DNA of 64,000 nucleotides from Botrimarina colliarenosi (lineage in GTDB: Bacteria; Planctomycetota; Planctomycetia; Pirellulales; Lacipirellulaceae): the NCBI RefSeq assembly GCF_007859955.1, contig NZ_SJPR01000002.1:48353-112352 (forward strand), read 5' to 3'. Below the pieces are notes generated by a model. The model worked only from the letters and a program-made list of their open reading frames with translations. It searched no databases and had not been told where the DNA came from. Within the stretch, counting starts at the first letter, position 1, and each line of letters begins with the position of its first letter. Position numbers and translations under genes: made by a program. Of the stretch, positions 46,373-55,147 are shown in pieces.

Positions 46373-47031
46373 GCCAGTCAATTCTGTGGTTCGCGTGATG
46401 CCTGAAAACAAAACTGGGCCTGAAGACAGACTGGGAAGGTCGAACGAACCCCCCTGACGGCTTGCGTTCGTTCCGCGCAGCCTACCGCTGCGGGCGAGAG
46501 TAACAGCATTGGGCGTGCCGTGGAAGCATATTTTTCTTCCTTATCGGCAAATTCTGCTTGCGCTTCGCAACGGGAACCTGTTTTTCAGCCCTTCTCAGCG
46601 ACCGGACGGCCTTTCGACATCTTCTCACTTTGATAAAGTTGCGTGGAGTTGCCCGGTACGCGGGCAATCCTTGCCCGAGTCGCGAGCGGCGGCGACATCT
46701 TCTGGCGGCCGCTCTCGACGGTTTCAGTCCACTGGACCGTCATGGTGGGCCTCGATGCGTCATTTTTAATGACTTCTCATTTGGTCGCTTCGGATTCAGC
46801 GTCACGACTCGGCTCGATGCGCGATCGCGAATTGACGAATTCTTCGCTATTCGTACGCGATTCAATTACCATGTCGCTCGGCTCGGCCACGCTAGAGAGA
46901 GAAATGGAGCGTGGTTGGGCCGCCCTTCCCATCGACAGGCTCAACGTCGCTTCGCGGCGCCCCGCCCCCTGGTCGCGCCGAACAATCTCTAACTATTCGT
47001 CGCTCGCGCAATCGCAGGCGGCGCGTAAGGC
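46373..47031. other. Divergent region between PEP-CTERM gene and EPS cluster
   Basis: The 659-bp gap carries the leader and promoter of the short PEP-CTERM gene on the minus strand. For the plus-strand cluster I see dyads TTGCG-CTT-CGCAA (46558-46570) and TTGCCCG-GTACG-CGGGCAA (46649-46667) but no clear promoter. Short frames here show no protein features. Confidence 0.4.
46505..46520 (-). promoter_or_regulatory. Sigma-54-like promoter for the PEP-CTERM gene
   Basis: On the minus strand CGGCACGCCCAATGCT matches TGGCACG-N4-TTGCW at 10 of 12 positions with exact GG-N10-GC spacing. It lies 134 bp before the start codon, leaving a long leader. PEP-CTERM genes of some proteobacteria need RpoN with PrsK/PrsR, so an RpoN promoter here is in keeping. 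Confidence 0.5.
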
Positions 47032-47757
47032 ATGACGACTACAGCAACCGACATGACCTCCATCACGCTCGTGATAATGGAGGATCCCGCAGGGCGTCAG
47101 GTGACGATTGCGCAGCTAACAGACCGAGGAAGCCACTGTGTGGCGATCACCACGGCGTCGGAACTCAATCGATGGCTGATGCAACCTTCGAAGCAGGCAA
47201 ACGTGAAGGTCGTCGTGATGGATGTCTGCTTCGACGGGGTTGATGCCAAGGTGATCTACGACGGCGCCGGTCCAAGCCTCCACGGCGCCCCGGTCGTGCT
47301 CGCAACGAATGGAACCCCCGACCAACTCGCCCAGGCCGTCCGCGGTCTGCGGACTTTCGCCACCGACATCCTGATCGATCCGAATGACGACGGTGATATC
47401 GATGCAATCATGGCCGCTGCCGGCACGGCGCCACGGAGGTCGTTCTCGTGCCAGGCCTCGCTCGGTAAGGCCGTGCATCAGCTTTCGTCCGAGGGCGACA
47501 ACGCGGTCCGACATGTCGACGGTCAATTGGATTGGGGGCCGGTTCAGCAGAACGAAAGACGTTTGATTATCGAGGCTCTCGAGCAGACCGGCGGTCACGT
47601 CTGTCGGGCCGCGAAGTTGCTACGGCTGGGACAGGCGACCGTCTACAGGAAGATTCAACGCTATAAGATAAGCCGTGCGTCGAGTCATCACGCGTTGCGA
47701 AACGGTCGTCACGCCCCAGTTGCTGCTTCTGAGAGCCGATCTCCCTCCGCCGGCTGA
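47032..47757 (+). CDS. Fis-type HTH regulator with receiver-like domain
   Basis: The 241-residue protein has an N-terminal alpha/beta domain like a response-regulator receiver (TLVIMEDPAG, VVVMDVCFDG with a candidate Asp, VVLATNG) but without the usual lysine, and a Fis/HTH_8 domain near 175-215 (NERRLIIEALEQTGGHVCRAAK). No AAA+ domain joins them. It sits first in the plus-strand exopolysaccharide cluster, 65 bp before the flippase, and close to the exosortase operon, so it probably regulates one or both. This resembles PrsR without its ATPase. Autonomous phosphorylation is doubtful. The ATG at 47032 has a weak TAAGG upstream; a second ATG lies at codon 8. Confidence 0.7.
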   Translation: MTTTATDMTSITLVIMEDPAGRQVTIAQLTDRGSHCVAITTASELNRWLMQPSKQANVKVVVMDVCFDGVDAKVIYDGAGPSLHGAPVVLATNGTPDQLAQAVRGLRTFATDILIDPNDDGDIDAIMAAAGTAPRRSFSCQASLGKAVHQLSSEGDNAVRHVDGQLDWGPVQQNERRLIIEALEQTGGHVCRAAKLLRLGQATVYRKIQRYKISRASSHHALRNGRHAPVAASESRSPSAG

Positions 47758-47822
47758 AGGTCGCTCTTGCCCGCTGCCGCACCGCCATTGAACGCGATAT
47801 CGCTGCCCGCCTCACTGTCCGC

Positions 47823-49262
47823 ATGAAGTCCACCCGTCGCGCCGCCAGAGCATCCGGCTTTCTCGCCAGTTCGCTCGCCATTGTCTCGGTGTGCCGCTTT
47901 TTGCGGAACGTCGTACTGGCGCGGATGCTACTTCCGGAGGACTTCGGCATCGGCGCGACATTCACGCTGAGCCTCACGTTCTTCGAGTTGCTGACCGAAC
48001 TCGGACCAGCGAAGCAACTGATCCAGGCCCGGCATGGGGCCCGCGCGGCATGGATGGGGGTCGCCCACTTGGTGCTGGCGGCGCGTGGCGTGCTGATTGC
48101 GGCCATCCTGTTCCTAGCATCGGGAACGATCGCCGGTTGGTTCGGGGTCCCCGACGCCCGTAGCGCCTTTCAGTTTCTCGCGTTGGCCCCGCTGATGCGT
48201 GGATTCGAGCACTGCGATGTTTGCCGCTTCCAAAGGCATCTACGTTTCAGCCAGTTGGCTTGGGTGGAGGCGGCGCCGGCGGTGCTGAGCTTGTTGCTGG
48301 CGCCACTCGCGGCGACCGTGTATCCGGACTACCGGGCCTTCCTCGCAGTAACTCTCGTATGGGCCTTCGCGAGGCTAATCGTATCCCATGTGGTGGCGTC
48401 GCGTCCGTATCGCCTGCGTTATCAACCCGAGGTCTTGCGGCGATTCCTCAGCTTCGGCTGGCCGTTGCTAGGCAACAGCCTGCTTCTGTTCTTGATCCTT
48501 CATGGCGAGCGACTGCTGGTCGCCACGCGTTTTGACTTAGCGACACTCGGCGCATACTCCGTCGCGTTAGGGCTCGGCTTTGCACCGACGATGATGTTCG
48601 CCAAGCTCCATAGCTCGGTCGCTTTGCCGGTATTCTCACGGTCCCGTGTGGATCGGGCCGCCTTCCGCCGCGCCGTCGCGGGTTCGTCGCAGATCGTCTG
48701 CTTGGTTGCCGGGCTGGTGGCGATTGCCTTTGTCGTCGCCGGCAGTTGGTTGGTGGGCGCATGCTACGGCAAGGCCTACCTGGTTTCGCAGCAGGTCATC
48801 CCGTGGATTGGGCTGATGTGTGCGATGCGAGTAGTGCGGTGCACTCCCTCAATGATGTCCATCGCGTTGGGGGACACGCAGATTCCGTTGCTATCAAACA
48901 TTGCTCGCGTGACGTTCTTTGGCGTCGGCGCCCTGTTTGTCTCGATGGGGAACGATGTTGCTTGGGTTCCCGCAAGCGGATTTCTCGGCGAGTTGATGGC
49001 TTATCTCGTGTCGCTGATGCTACTGCGGAAACGCCATCACGCCCCCGTGGGGGAAAGTCTCGGCTGCCTGCTACGGGTTGCTAGTGTGGTGGCGATCGTG
49101 GTGGGAGCCAAAGCGAGCGGCGTGGTGTCGAGCGTCCCCGACCCTGCGCTAGCCGCCATTGGGGGAGTCGCGCTGTTTGGCTTCGCGATGCTTCAATGGG
49201 AGACCCTCCGTACGGCAATTCAGTCCGTCCTATTCCAGCGGAAGGGGCTGCCGTCAACGTGA
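47823..49262 (+). CDS. Wzx-type polysaccharide flippase
   Basis: The 479-residue polytopic protein, with about 12-14 helices, belongs to the MOP/polysaccharide-exporter group. It opens with ASGFLASSLAIVSVCRFLRNVVLARMLLPEDFG, the family start with the conserved arginines and a PEDFG turn, and has the internal repeat beginning FLSFGWPLLGNSLLLFL. Such proteins flip lipid-linked repeat units to the periplasm. It follows the regulator gene, and its TGA shares a base with the next ATG. Confidence 0.87.
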   Translation: MKSTRRAARASGFLASSLAIVSVCRFLRNVVLARMLLPEDFGIGATFTLSLTFFELLTELGPAKQLIQARHGARAAWMGVAHLVLAARGVLIAAILFLASGTIAGWFGVPDARSAFQFLALAPLMRGFEHCDVCRFQRHLRFSQLAWVEAAPAVLSLLLAPLAATVYPDYRAFLAVTLVWAFARLIVSHVVASRPYRLRYQPEVLRRFLSFGWPLLGNSLLLFLILHGERLLVATRFDLATLGAYSVALGLGFAPTMMFAKLHSSVALPVFSRSRVDRAAFRRAVAGSSQIVCLVAGLVAIAFVVAGSWLVGACYGKAYLVSQQVIPWIGLMCAMRVVRCTPSMMSIALGDTQIPLLSNIARVTFFGVGALFVSMGNDVAWVPASGFLGELMAYLVSLMLLRKRHHAPVGESLGCLLRVASVVAIVVGAKASGVVSSVPDPALAAIGGVALFGFAMLQWETLRTAIQSVLFQRKGLPST

Positions 49263-50260
49263 TGTGTTCCTCGATCGACGCCCATGGAAAAGCCGGTACC
49301 GGCGTTGATTCGTCAACGCCGGACGACGCCTTCGCTCCCGTGCGTACAGCCAACGGCGGACGATTGCCCGATTTCGTCATCGTCGGCTCTCCCAAGTGCG
49401 GCACGACGACGCTCTATCAGCACCTGCAGCGGCATCCCGACGTTTTCATGTCGACGCCGAAAGAGCCCAGCTTCTTCAGCAGGGACGAAAGATATCGGAA
49501 CGGCCTGGAATCGTACTGCGAGTTGTTCGCCGGAGCGGCCGATCACCAGCGTTGCGGGGAGGCGTCGACAACCTACACGCGGTGGCCAACCTTTCCCAAT
49601 ACGGTTGACCGTCTGGCCGATGCGGCTCCGCACGTGAAGCTCTTGTACCTCGTCCGCAACCCGGTTGACCGACTGTACTCGTTCTACGCCCATCGGATGC
49701 GTGAGCGGGCGACGATGGACATGGACACCTTTCTCGACGCGACTCCCGAGGCGTTGCATTCGGGAATGTACATGTCGCAAATTGAGCAATTACTGCGGCG
49801 ATTCCCTCGAGAGCAACTTTGCGTCCTACTTCTGGAGGACCTGATTCGCGATACGCCGAAGACGCTAGAGCAAGTGGCGCGTTTCCTGGGACTTCCGCAA
49901 TTCGATTTTGGACCCGCCGGCCGACTAGTCGCGAACCGAGGCGACGGGCATCACGCGGCGACGCAGAAAGTGACCGCAATCCTCCGAACAATCAAGCGAA
50001 CGCCCCTGGTGGGTCACGCAGCACGCCTAGCGCCCGCTGCAGCGAAGAAGCGCGTCTTCCGGTGGTTGCAAGAAGGGCCCGTTGGACGCCACCTCAAGAC
50101 GCGTCACAACCGTCAGCTAACCCCAATGAGTCCGGCGCTGCGCCGACGACTATTCTCACTTCTCGAAGAAGATTTGGCGGCTTTTGAGTCCTTCTTGGGA
50201 CGCGACTTATCACACTGGAACGAGACGCAACGCCCCAAGGTAGAGGAGCAGCCAACGTGA
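49262..50260 (+). CDS. Sulfotransferase 1
   Basis: The 332-residue protein has the PAPS-binding P-loop PKCGTTTLYQ (residues 44-53) and the 3'-phosphate motif YLVRNPVDRLYSFYAH, with KEPSFFS and CGEASTTYTRWP between them, the layout of heparan-sulfate-type sulfotransferases. It should move sulfate from PAPS to a sugar of the exopolysaccharide. I chose ATG at 49262, sharing one base with the flippase stop; the longer frame reaches back into that gene. It overlaps the next sulfotransferase by GTGA. Confidence 0.88.
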   Translation: MCSSIDAHGKAGTGVDSSTPDDAFAPVRTANGGRLPDFVIVGSPKCGTTTLYQHLQRHPDVFMSTPKEPSFFSRDERYRNGLESYCELFAGAADHQRCGEASTTYTRWPTFPNTVDRLADAAPHVKLLYLVRNPVDRLYSFYAHRMRERATMDMDTFLDATPEALHSGMYMSQIEQLLRRFPREQLCVLLLEDLIRDTPKTLEQVARFLGLPQFDFGPAGRLVANRGDGHHAATQKVTAILRTIKRTPLVGHAARLAPAAAKKRVFRWLQEGPVGRHLKTRHNRQLTPMSPALRRRLFSLLEEDLAAFESFLGRDLSHWNETQRPKVEEQPT

Positions 50261-51219
50261 ACGCCGACATGATCGCCGCCCCCTCCGCCGCTAAGCCGGA
50301 TCCTCGCAACGGTTCCTCTCACGACAGCGCAACGCAGCCGCGTGACCCCGACTTTATCATCATCGGGGCGATGAAGGCGGGGACGACGACGCTCTACGAG
50401 TGTTTCCGACGGCACCCGAGCTTGATGATGTCCGAGCCGAAAGAACCCAATTACTTCAGTATCGACGAGGTCTACAACCACGGGCGAGATTGGTACCGCA
50501 ATCTGTTCAGCGGCGCCGCTGCGGGTCAGCTTTGCGGCGAGGCGTCGGCGTCCTATACGCGGTACCCGCGATTTCCGGAAACGGCGCAACGACTCGCGTT
50601 TGATCTGCCAAATGTAAAGCTGATCTACATCCTCCGCAATCCGGTTGAACGTTTCTACTCAAACTACGTTTTTGACACCGCGTTCGGCGGGCCTCGGACG
50701 CTTCACGAGACTTTCGAGCAACGCCCTTACGTGCTGGAAACGAGTCGGTATATCCACCAGATCCGCCACTACTTGCAGTACGTCCCCGCCGCCAATCTTC
50801 ACTGCCTACTCCTGGAGGACCTGCAGAGCGACGCCGATGCGGCGTTGGGCCGGTTGACGTCGTTCTTAGGCGTTGCGCCGTTCGAGCCGGGCTTTAAGAT
50901 TGAGCGCGCCTTCCATCGCGGTCAGCCACAGGCCGCGCGGATGGGCAATCGTCTCCTAGCCGTGGCGCGGAAGGCGCCTGGCGCCAAGTTGGCCGCACGT
51001 TTCTTGGCGCCGGAGACCCGTCAAGCGATCCGGCAGGCGTTTCGGAGCTCACTTCCGGAGAGTTCTCTGGGGAAGTGGGTCGTTAGACGTCAGCTAGCTC
51101 AGGCCGAACCGCTCAGCGACGCCATTCGCCGCCAACTCCATGACGAACTCGACGGATCGACGAGGGAACTCGAGTCGTTCTTAGGTCGCGACCTTTCGCA
51201 CTGGTGTTGGAAGGCTTGA
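50257..51219 (+). CDS. Sulfotransferase 2
   Basis: The 320-residue protein is a paralogue of its neighbour, with MKAGTTTLYE (residues 39-48), EPNYFS, CGEASASYTRYPRFP and the 3'-phosphate motif YILRNPVERFYSNYVF. Both end in a similar ESFLGRDLSHW block, which points to tandem duplication. It starts with GTG at 50257 in a GTGA overlap; an ATG at codon 5 is the alternative. Confidence 0.88.
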   Translation: MNADMIAAPSAAKPDPRNGSSHDSATQPRDPDFIIIGAMKAGTTTLYECFRRHPSLMMSEPKEPNYFSIDEVYNHGRDWYRNLFSGAAAGQLCGEASASYTRYPRFPETAQRLAFDLPNVKLIYILRNPVERFYSNYVFDTAFGGPRTLHETFEQRPYVLETSRYIHQIRHYLQYVPAANLHCLLLEDLQSDADAALGRLTSFLGVAPFEPGFKIERAFHRGQPQAARMGNRLLAVARKAPGAKLAARFLAPETRQAIRQAFRSSLPESSLGKWVVRRQLAQAEPLSDAIRRQLHDELDGSTRELESFLGRDLSHWCWKA

Positions 51220-51226
51220 GAGTCCG

Positions 51227-52675
51227 ATGAGCCCAACTGTCAACATCGCCCTCTTCGGGATTGTTCCGCTAGCCGTTGTGCTTTGCGGTTCACTATCGGC
51301 GCGTGCTGGGATTTTGTCGACGCTGCTTTGTGGATGGCTCTTCCTGCCGATCGCCAAGTTGTCAATCGTGGGAATCCCCGACTACGACAAGTTGGTGGCG
51401 ACCAACCTGGCGATCCTGCTGGGCTGCGTCCTTTTCCACTCGGGGCCTTTGCTGGCGCTGCGTCCGAAGTGGTGCGACTTGCCTCTCGCCCTGTGGTGTT
51501 TGGCGCCGAGTCTCTCATCGCTGGCGAACGACCTCGGCGCGTACGACGCTCTTTCGGTTGGCGTCCGGCAAGTCCTGGTGTGGGCGATACCCTACGTCGT
51601 TGGACGCGCCTACTTCGGCAGCAACATCGGGATGCGCGACCTGGCGACAGCGCTCATTGTCGGCGGACTGGTTTACGTCCCGTTCTGCCTTGCCGAGGTG
51701 CGCCTCAGCCCGCAGTTGCACAATATGGTTTACGGTTATCAGCAGAACCAGTTTTGGCGCAACATCCGTTTCGATGGCTTCCGGCCCATCGTCTTTATGC
51801 AGAGTGGTTTGATGGTCGGCACCTGGATGGCGGCCTCCTCGGTGGTCGCCATCTGGTCGTGGGTCACCGGACGCACACGCGTGATGTCATTGTCGTGGCC
51901 GCTGGTTTGCGTGACGCTCGTGGTGACCACAGTCCTTTGCAAAGCGCTCTACGCGATCTTGCTGATGCTTGTCGCCGTGGGCCTGTTGGCGGTGCTTCGC
52001 AAGGTGCGAACGACCGTCCCGTTGGTGCTGTTGCTCTTGAGCGTGCCGACCTACATGATCTTGCGGACGACGCAGGCGGTGCGTGCGGATTCGGTTTCGA
52101 CATTCGCCGTTCCGCTGTTTGGAGCTGATCGGGCGCAGTCACTCGAAGCCCGTCTGCTGCAAGAAGACGCTTTGCAGAAGCACGTCGAGGACCGCCTTGC
52201 CTTTGGCTGGGGTGGGTGGAGACGGTCGTGGCCGAAGGACCCCTACACGGGCGATTTTGAGCTGCGCGGTCTCGACGGGCTTTGGACCATCGTCCTCGGA
52301 GAGAATGGCTGCTACGGGCTCTTTACGCTCTTCCTCTTCCTGCTAACGCCGGTGGCGTTGATGCTGGCCCGCTTCGATGCGAATGAGCTGAACCGAGATG
52401 ACTACGGCGCCGCGGCGGCCCTCTCCGTCTCGTTGCTGCTGTTCGCGTGCGACTGCCTTTTGAATGGGATGCTCAACCCGTTCTATCTGGTGATCGCCGG
52501 CGGTCTCGCCGCACTGCAGCCTCAGACGGAGCCGGCCGTTGCCTCTGCAGATGCCGCTACCATCGCGCCGCCGCGACAGCTCGTGCGTTCTCTTCGGTGG
52601 AGTCGCCCGACTCTGCCACACTTGGTTGATGCGTCGGATCGCCGCCGCAGTCCCGGCTCGGAGACCTCGGCGTAA
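51227..52675 (+). CDS. O-antigen polymerase/ligase-like membrane protein
   Basis: The 482-residue protein has about 11-12 helices and a large loop between late helices holding RPIVFMQSGLM upstream and RLAFGWGGWRRSWPKDPYTG, in the style of Wzy/WaaL proteins where a conserved Arg and a G-rich loop precede the last helices. It is seven bases after a sulfotransferase gene and follows the flippase, so it is the likely polymerase of the repeat unit. Sequence similarity in this family is low, so ligase and polymerase cannot be told apart. Confidence 0.75.
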   Translation: MSPTVNIALFGIVPLAVVLCGSLSARAGILSTLLCGWLFLPIAKLSIVGIPDYDKLVATNLAILLGCVLFHSGPLLALRPKWCDLPLALWCLAPSLSSLANDLGAYDALSVGVRQVLVWAIPYVVGRAYFGSNIGMRDLATALIVGGLVYVPFCLAEVRLSPQLHNMVYGYQQNQFWRNIRFDGFRPIVFMQSGLMVGTWMAASSVVAIWSWVTGRTRVMSLSWPLVCVTLVVTTVLCKALYAILLMLVAVGLLAVLRKVRTTVPLVLLLLSVPTYMILRTTQAVRADSVSTFAVPLFGADRAQSLEARLLQEDALQKHVEDRLAFGWGGWRRSWPKDPYTGDFELRGLDGLWTIVLGENGCYGLFTLFLFLLTPVALMLARFDANELNRDDYGAAAALSVSLLLFACDCLLNGMLNPFYLVIAGGLAALQPQTEPAVASADAATIAPPRQLVRSLRWSRPTLPHLVDASDRRRSPGSETSA

Positions 52676-52677
52676 GC

Positions 52678-54060
52678 ATGTCATTTATCACGGACACCAT
52701 CGCGGGAAGCCGCCGAACGCGGGCCCCACGTGTCGCCGTGCTCGGGGCGACTCTGGGCACGGGGAATATGGGCGTCGACGCCCTCGGGGCGGCGACGGTG
52801 CAGGAGCTCGTTGCGCTCGATCAAGGGGTCGAGATCCTGTACCAATCGTGGGTCAATGAGCCGATTGAGATCGGCTTCGGCGGGCAATCGCACCGTTGCG
52901 AACCGTTGGTGATCCGCCGACGACCCAACCTGTTGCGGCAAAACTCCGTTGAGCAGTTGCGACGGGTCGCTCGACTGCAAAAGCGGTTCGGCCCCGTCAG
53001 TTCGCAAATGGCTGCTTTCCTCCCTGCTTGGCGCCGATTGCGTAGCTGCGACTTGGTACTCGACATCTCGGCGGGGGATTCGTTCGCGGATACTTACGGA
53101 GAACGTATCTTCTGGTACCAATCCCAGATCAAGCTGATGTGCCTGGATGCGGGCGTACCGCTGGTGCTGCTGCCACAGACCATTGGTCCGTTCAATCTCG
53201 AATCGAGTCGCCGCACGGCGGCCGATATTCTCCGTCGCGCCTTGCTCGTCGCGACTCGCGAGGCCGCTGGGGTCGATGAGATCCTGCAGCTATGTGGGCC
53301 GCATTCTCCGCCACACGTGGTTGAGTCTCCCGACGTCGCTTTTGTCCTCGAGCCTTCGGCGACTCCCTTGCCGGCCAGAGCGGAGGCCCAGGTGGAAGGA
53401 AAAGTCGGCCCCCTGATCGCCGTGAATGTCAGCGGGCTACTCTTCGCGAAAGGTGACCAGTTCGACCTCGTGACGGACTACCCCGATCTCATGGTCCGGC
53501 TGCTGCGTTGGGCGCTGTCGCAACCTCAGAGCCGTGTTCTGTTGGTTCCCCATGTGGTGCCGACGGGTGGCGGCGCGAAGGGGTCACCGACCCAAGACAC
53601 AACGGATAATAGCGCCTGCGAAGCGCTGCTGCGGCGACTCGAACCGCATGAAGTCGAGCGGATCGACATCCTGGCCGGCGCCGACGACCCCGCCAAAGCA
53701 AAGTACGCGATGGCAGAAAGCGACTTCTTCGTCGGCGCGAGGATGCATGCGTTCATTGGCGCAGTGTCGCTGGCGACGCCCGGGGCGTTACTCGCTTACA
53801 GCAAGAAGGCCGCCGGCACTGCGGGGATGGCGGGATTCGCCGACACGGTCGTCGACCTGCGAAGTCTCGCGGCTGACGGGGTGATCGCGGCTGTCGATCG
53901 ACTGTACGTCAATCGCTCGTCTCTGCGGGAACGTTTGTTAAGAGATGTGGCCGGACTGAAGAGACGGGTGAGGCGATTCTTCCAGGAGGAACTGTCGCCA
54001 TTGATCTCATCGACCGTATCCGAAAACGAGAGAAGCCCGCCCAAAAAGTCGGTTCTATAG
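52678..54060 (+). CDS. Polysaccharide pyruvyl transferase family protein
   Basis: The 460-residue protein has the pyruvyl-transferase layout: an N-terminal Rossmann part VAVLGATLGTGNMGVDALG, LDISAGDSFADTYG, VPLVLLPQTIGPFN, TREAAGVDEILQL with SPDVAFVLEP, and the C-terminal DFFVGARMHAFIGAVSLATPG block with conserved R-H. Members add ketal pyruvate to sugars, giving negative charge. It begins two bases after the polymerase stop. Confidence 0.87.
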   Translation: MSFITDTIAGSRRTRAPRVAVLGATLGTGNMGVDALGAATVQELVALDQGVEILYQSWVNEPIEIGFGGQSHRCEPLVIRRRPNLLRQNSVEQLRRVARLQKRFGPVSSQMAAFLPAWRRLRSCDLVLDISAGDSFADTYGERIFWYQSQIKLMCLDAGVPLVLLPQTIGPFNLESSRRTAADILRRALLVATREAAGVDEILQLCGPHSPPHVVESPDVAFVLEPSATPLPARAEAQVEGKVGPLIAVNVSGLLFAKGDQFDLVTDYPDLMVRLLRWALSQPQSRVLLVPHVVPTGGGAKGSPTQDTTDNSACEALLRRLEPHEVERIDILAGADDPAKAKYAMAESDFFVGARMHAFIGAVSLATPGALLAYSKKAAGTAGMAGFADTVVDLRSLAADGVIAAVDRLYVNRSSLRERLLRDVAGLKRRVRRFFQEELSPLISSTVSENERSPPKKSVL

Positions 54061-54120
54061 TTTTTCCGTCGCTGTGGCCTCTTCGGTGGCGTCCAAACGA
54101 CGCGTTATAAATCTACTGCA

Positions 54121-55122
54121 ATGCACGCAACGACATTCGCCAATAATAAGAGATCCCTGCACGGGGCTTCGGACGCGTCCCAATCCGAGACGACGCCGAC
54201 GTTTATCGTTGGCTCGGTCCGGTCCGGGACTACGCTCCTGCGGTTGATGCTTGATCACCATCCGGAGATCGCTTTCCATTTCGAGTTCGAGTTCGCCGTC
54301 GATTGTATCGGTCCCGAGGGGCATTTGCCGTCGATCAACGACTACCACAAATACCTCCGCCAAGACCGGGTCTTCCTTCTCAGCGGCGGACAGATCGACC
54401 CGGACCTCGACTACACCGACTTGGTGCAATCTTTCCTTGACCAACGCCGCGAACGGGCAGGGAAGCAGGTAGTCGGCGCCACTGTGCACCACGGCTTTGA
54501 GAAGCTGCCCTACGTCTGGCCGGAGGCCCGCTACATCCACCTCTCGCGCGACGGCCGTGACGTCGCGCGGTCGTGCATCGCCATGGGATGGGCGGGCAAC
54601 ATGTACTGCGCGGCGGACCGCTGGGTCGAAGCAGAGAAAGAGTGGCGACGTATGGCCGAGCGCCTTCCCGCCAATCGTAAGCTGGAAGTCCGCTACGAGG
54701 ACCTTATCGAGCGGCCCGAAGAGACGCTGACCGCAATCTGTCGGTTCATGGGCGTCGAGTTCTCGCCGCTTATCTACCAGTACGCCGAACACAGCACCTA
54801 CGACTTGCCCGACCCGAAGCTGCTCGGACAGTGGCGAAGAAAGATTAGCGAACGCGAATTGCAACTGGCCGAGGCGCGGATGGGCGACATGCTCGTCGAG
54901 CGCGGCTATCCGCTAAGTGGTTTGCCCCTAATCACCGTCGGACGGTCCGAAGAGCGGCGTTTGCGCTGGGAGGACTGGCGGGCTCGATCGCGGTTCCGGC
55001 GGAACCGCTACGGCGCCAGCTTGTTCGCTACCGACTTCCTGGCTCGCCGTCTTGGGATCCGTCCGTTGGCGGAGTGGTGCAAGCGCCGGACCGACGCCAT
55101 CGACAATCGGCACCTGCGATGA
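54121..55122 (+). CDS. Sulfotransferase 3
   Basis: The 333-residue protein has the P-loop VGSVRSGTTLLRLML (about residues 30-44), then LDHHPEIAF, and the 3'-phosphate motif YIHLSRDGRDVARS. It belongs to the Sulfotransfer_3-like branch and differs clearly from the other three copies in the cluster. The 60-bp gap before it is the largest in this part and has no obvious ribosome-binding site. The C-terminus is rich in arginine. Confidence 0.85.
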   Translation: MHATTFANNKRSLHGASDASQSETTPTFIVGSVRSGTTLLRLMLDHHPEIAFHFEFEFAVDCIGPEGHLPSINDYHKYLRQDRVFLLSGGQIDPDLDYTDLVQSFLDQRRERAGKQVVGATVHHGFEKLPYVWPEARYIHLSRDGRDVARSCIAMGWAGNMYCAADRWVEAEKEWRRMAERLPANRKLEVRYEDLIERPEETLTAICRFMGVEFSPLIYQYAEHSTYDLPDPKLLGQWRRKISERELQLAEARMGDMLVERGYPLSGLPLITVGRSEERRLRWEDWRARSRFRRNRYGASLFATDFLARRLGIRPLAEWCKRRTDAIDNRHLR

Positions 55123-55147
55123 TCAGACCTAGCCCCTTGTATTTTCA

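Noticed and set aside
46551-46566. GGCAAATTCTGCTTGC as a sigma-54 promoter for the EPS cluster
   Set aside because: The spacing between GG and GC is 12, not 10, so it cannot fit the sigma-54 contact pattern.
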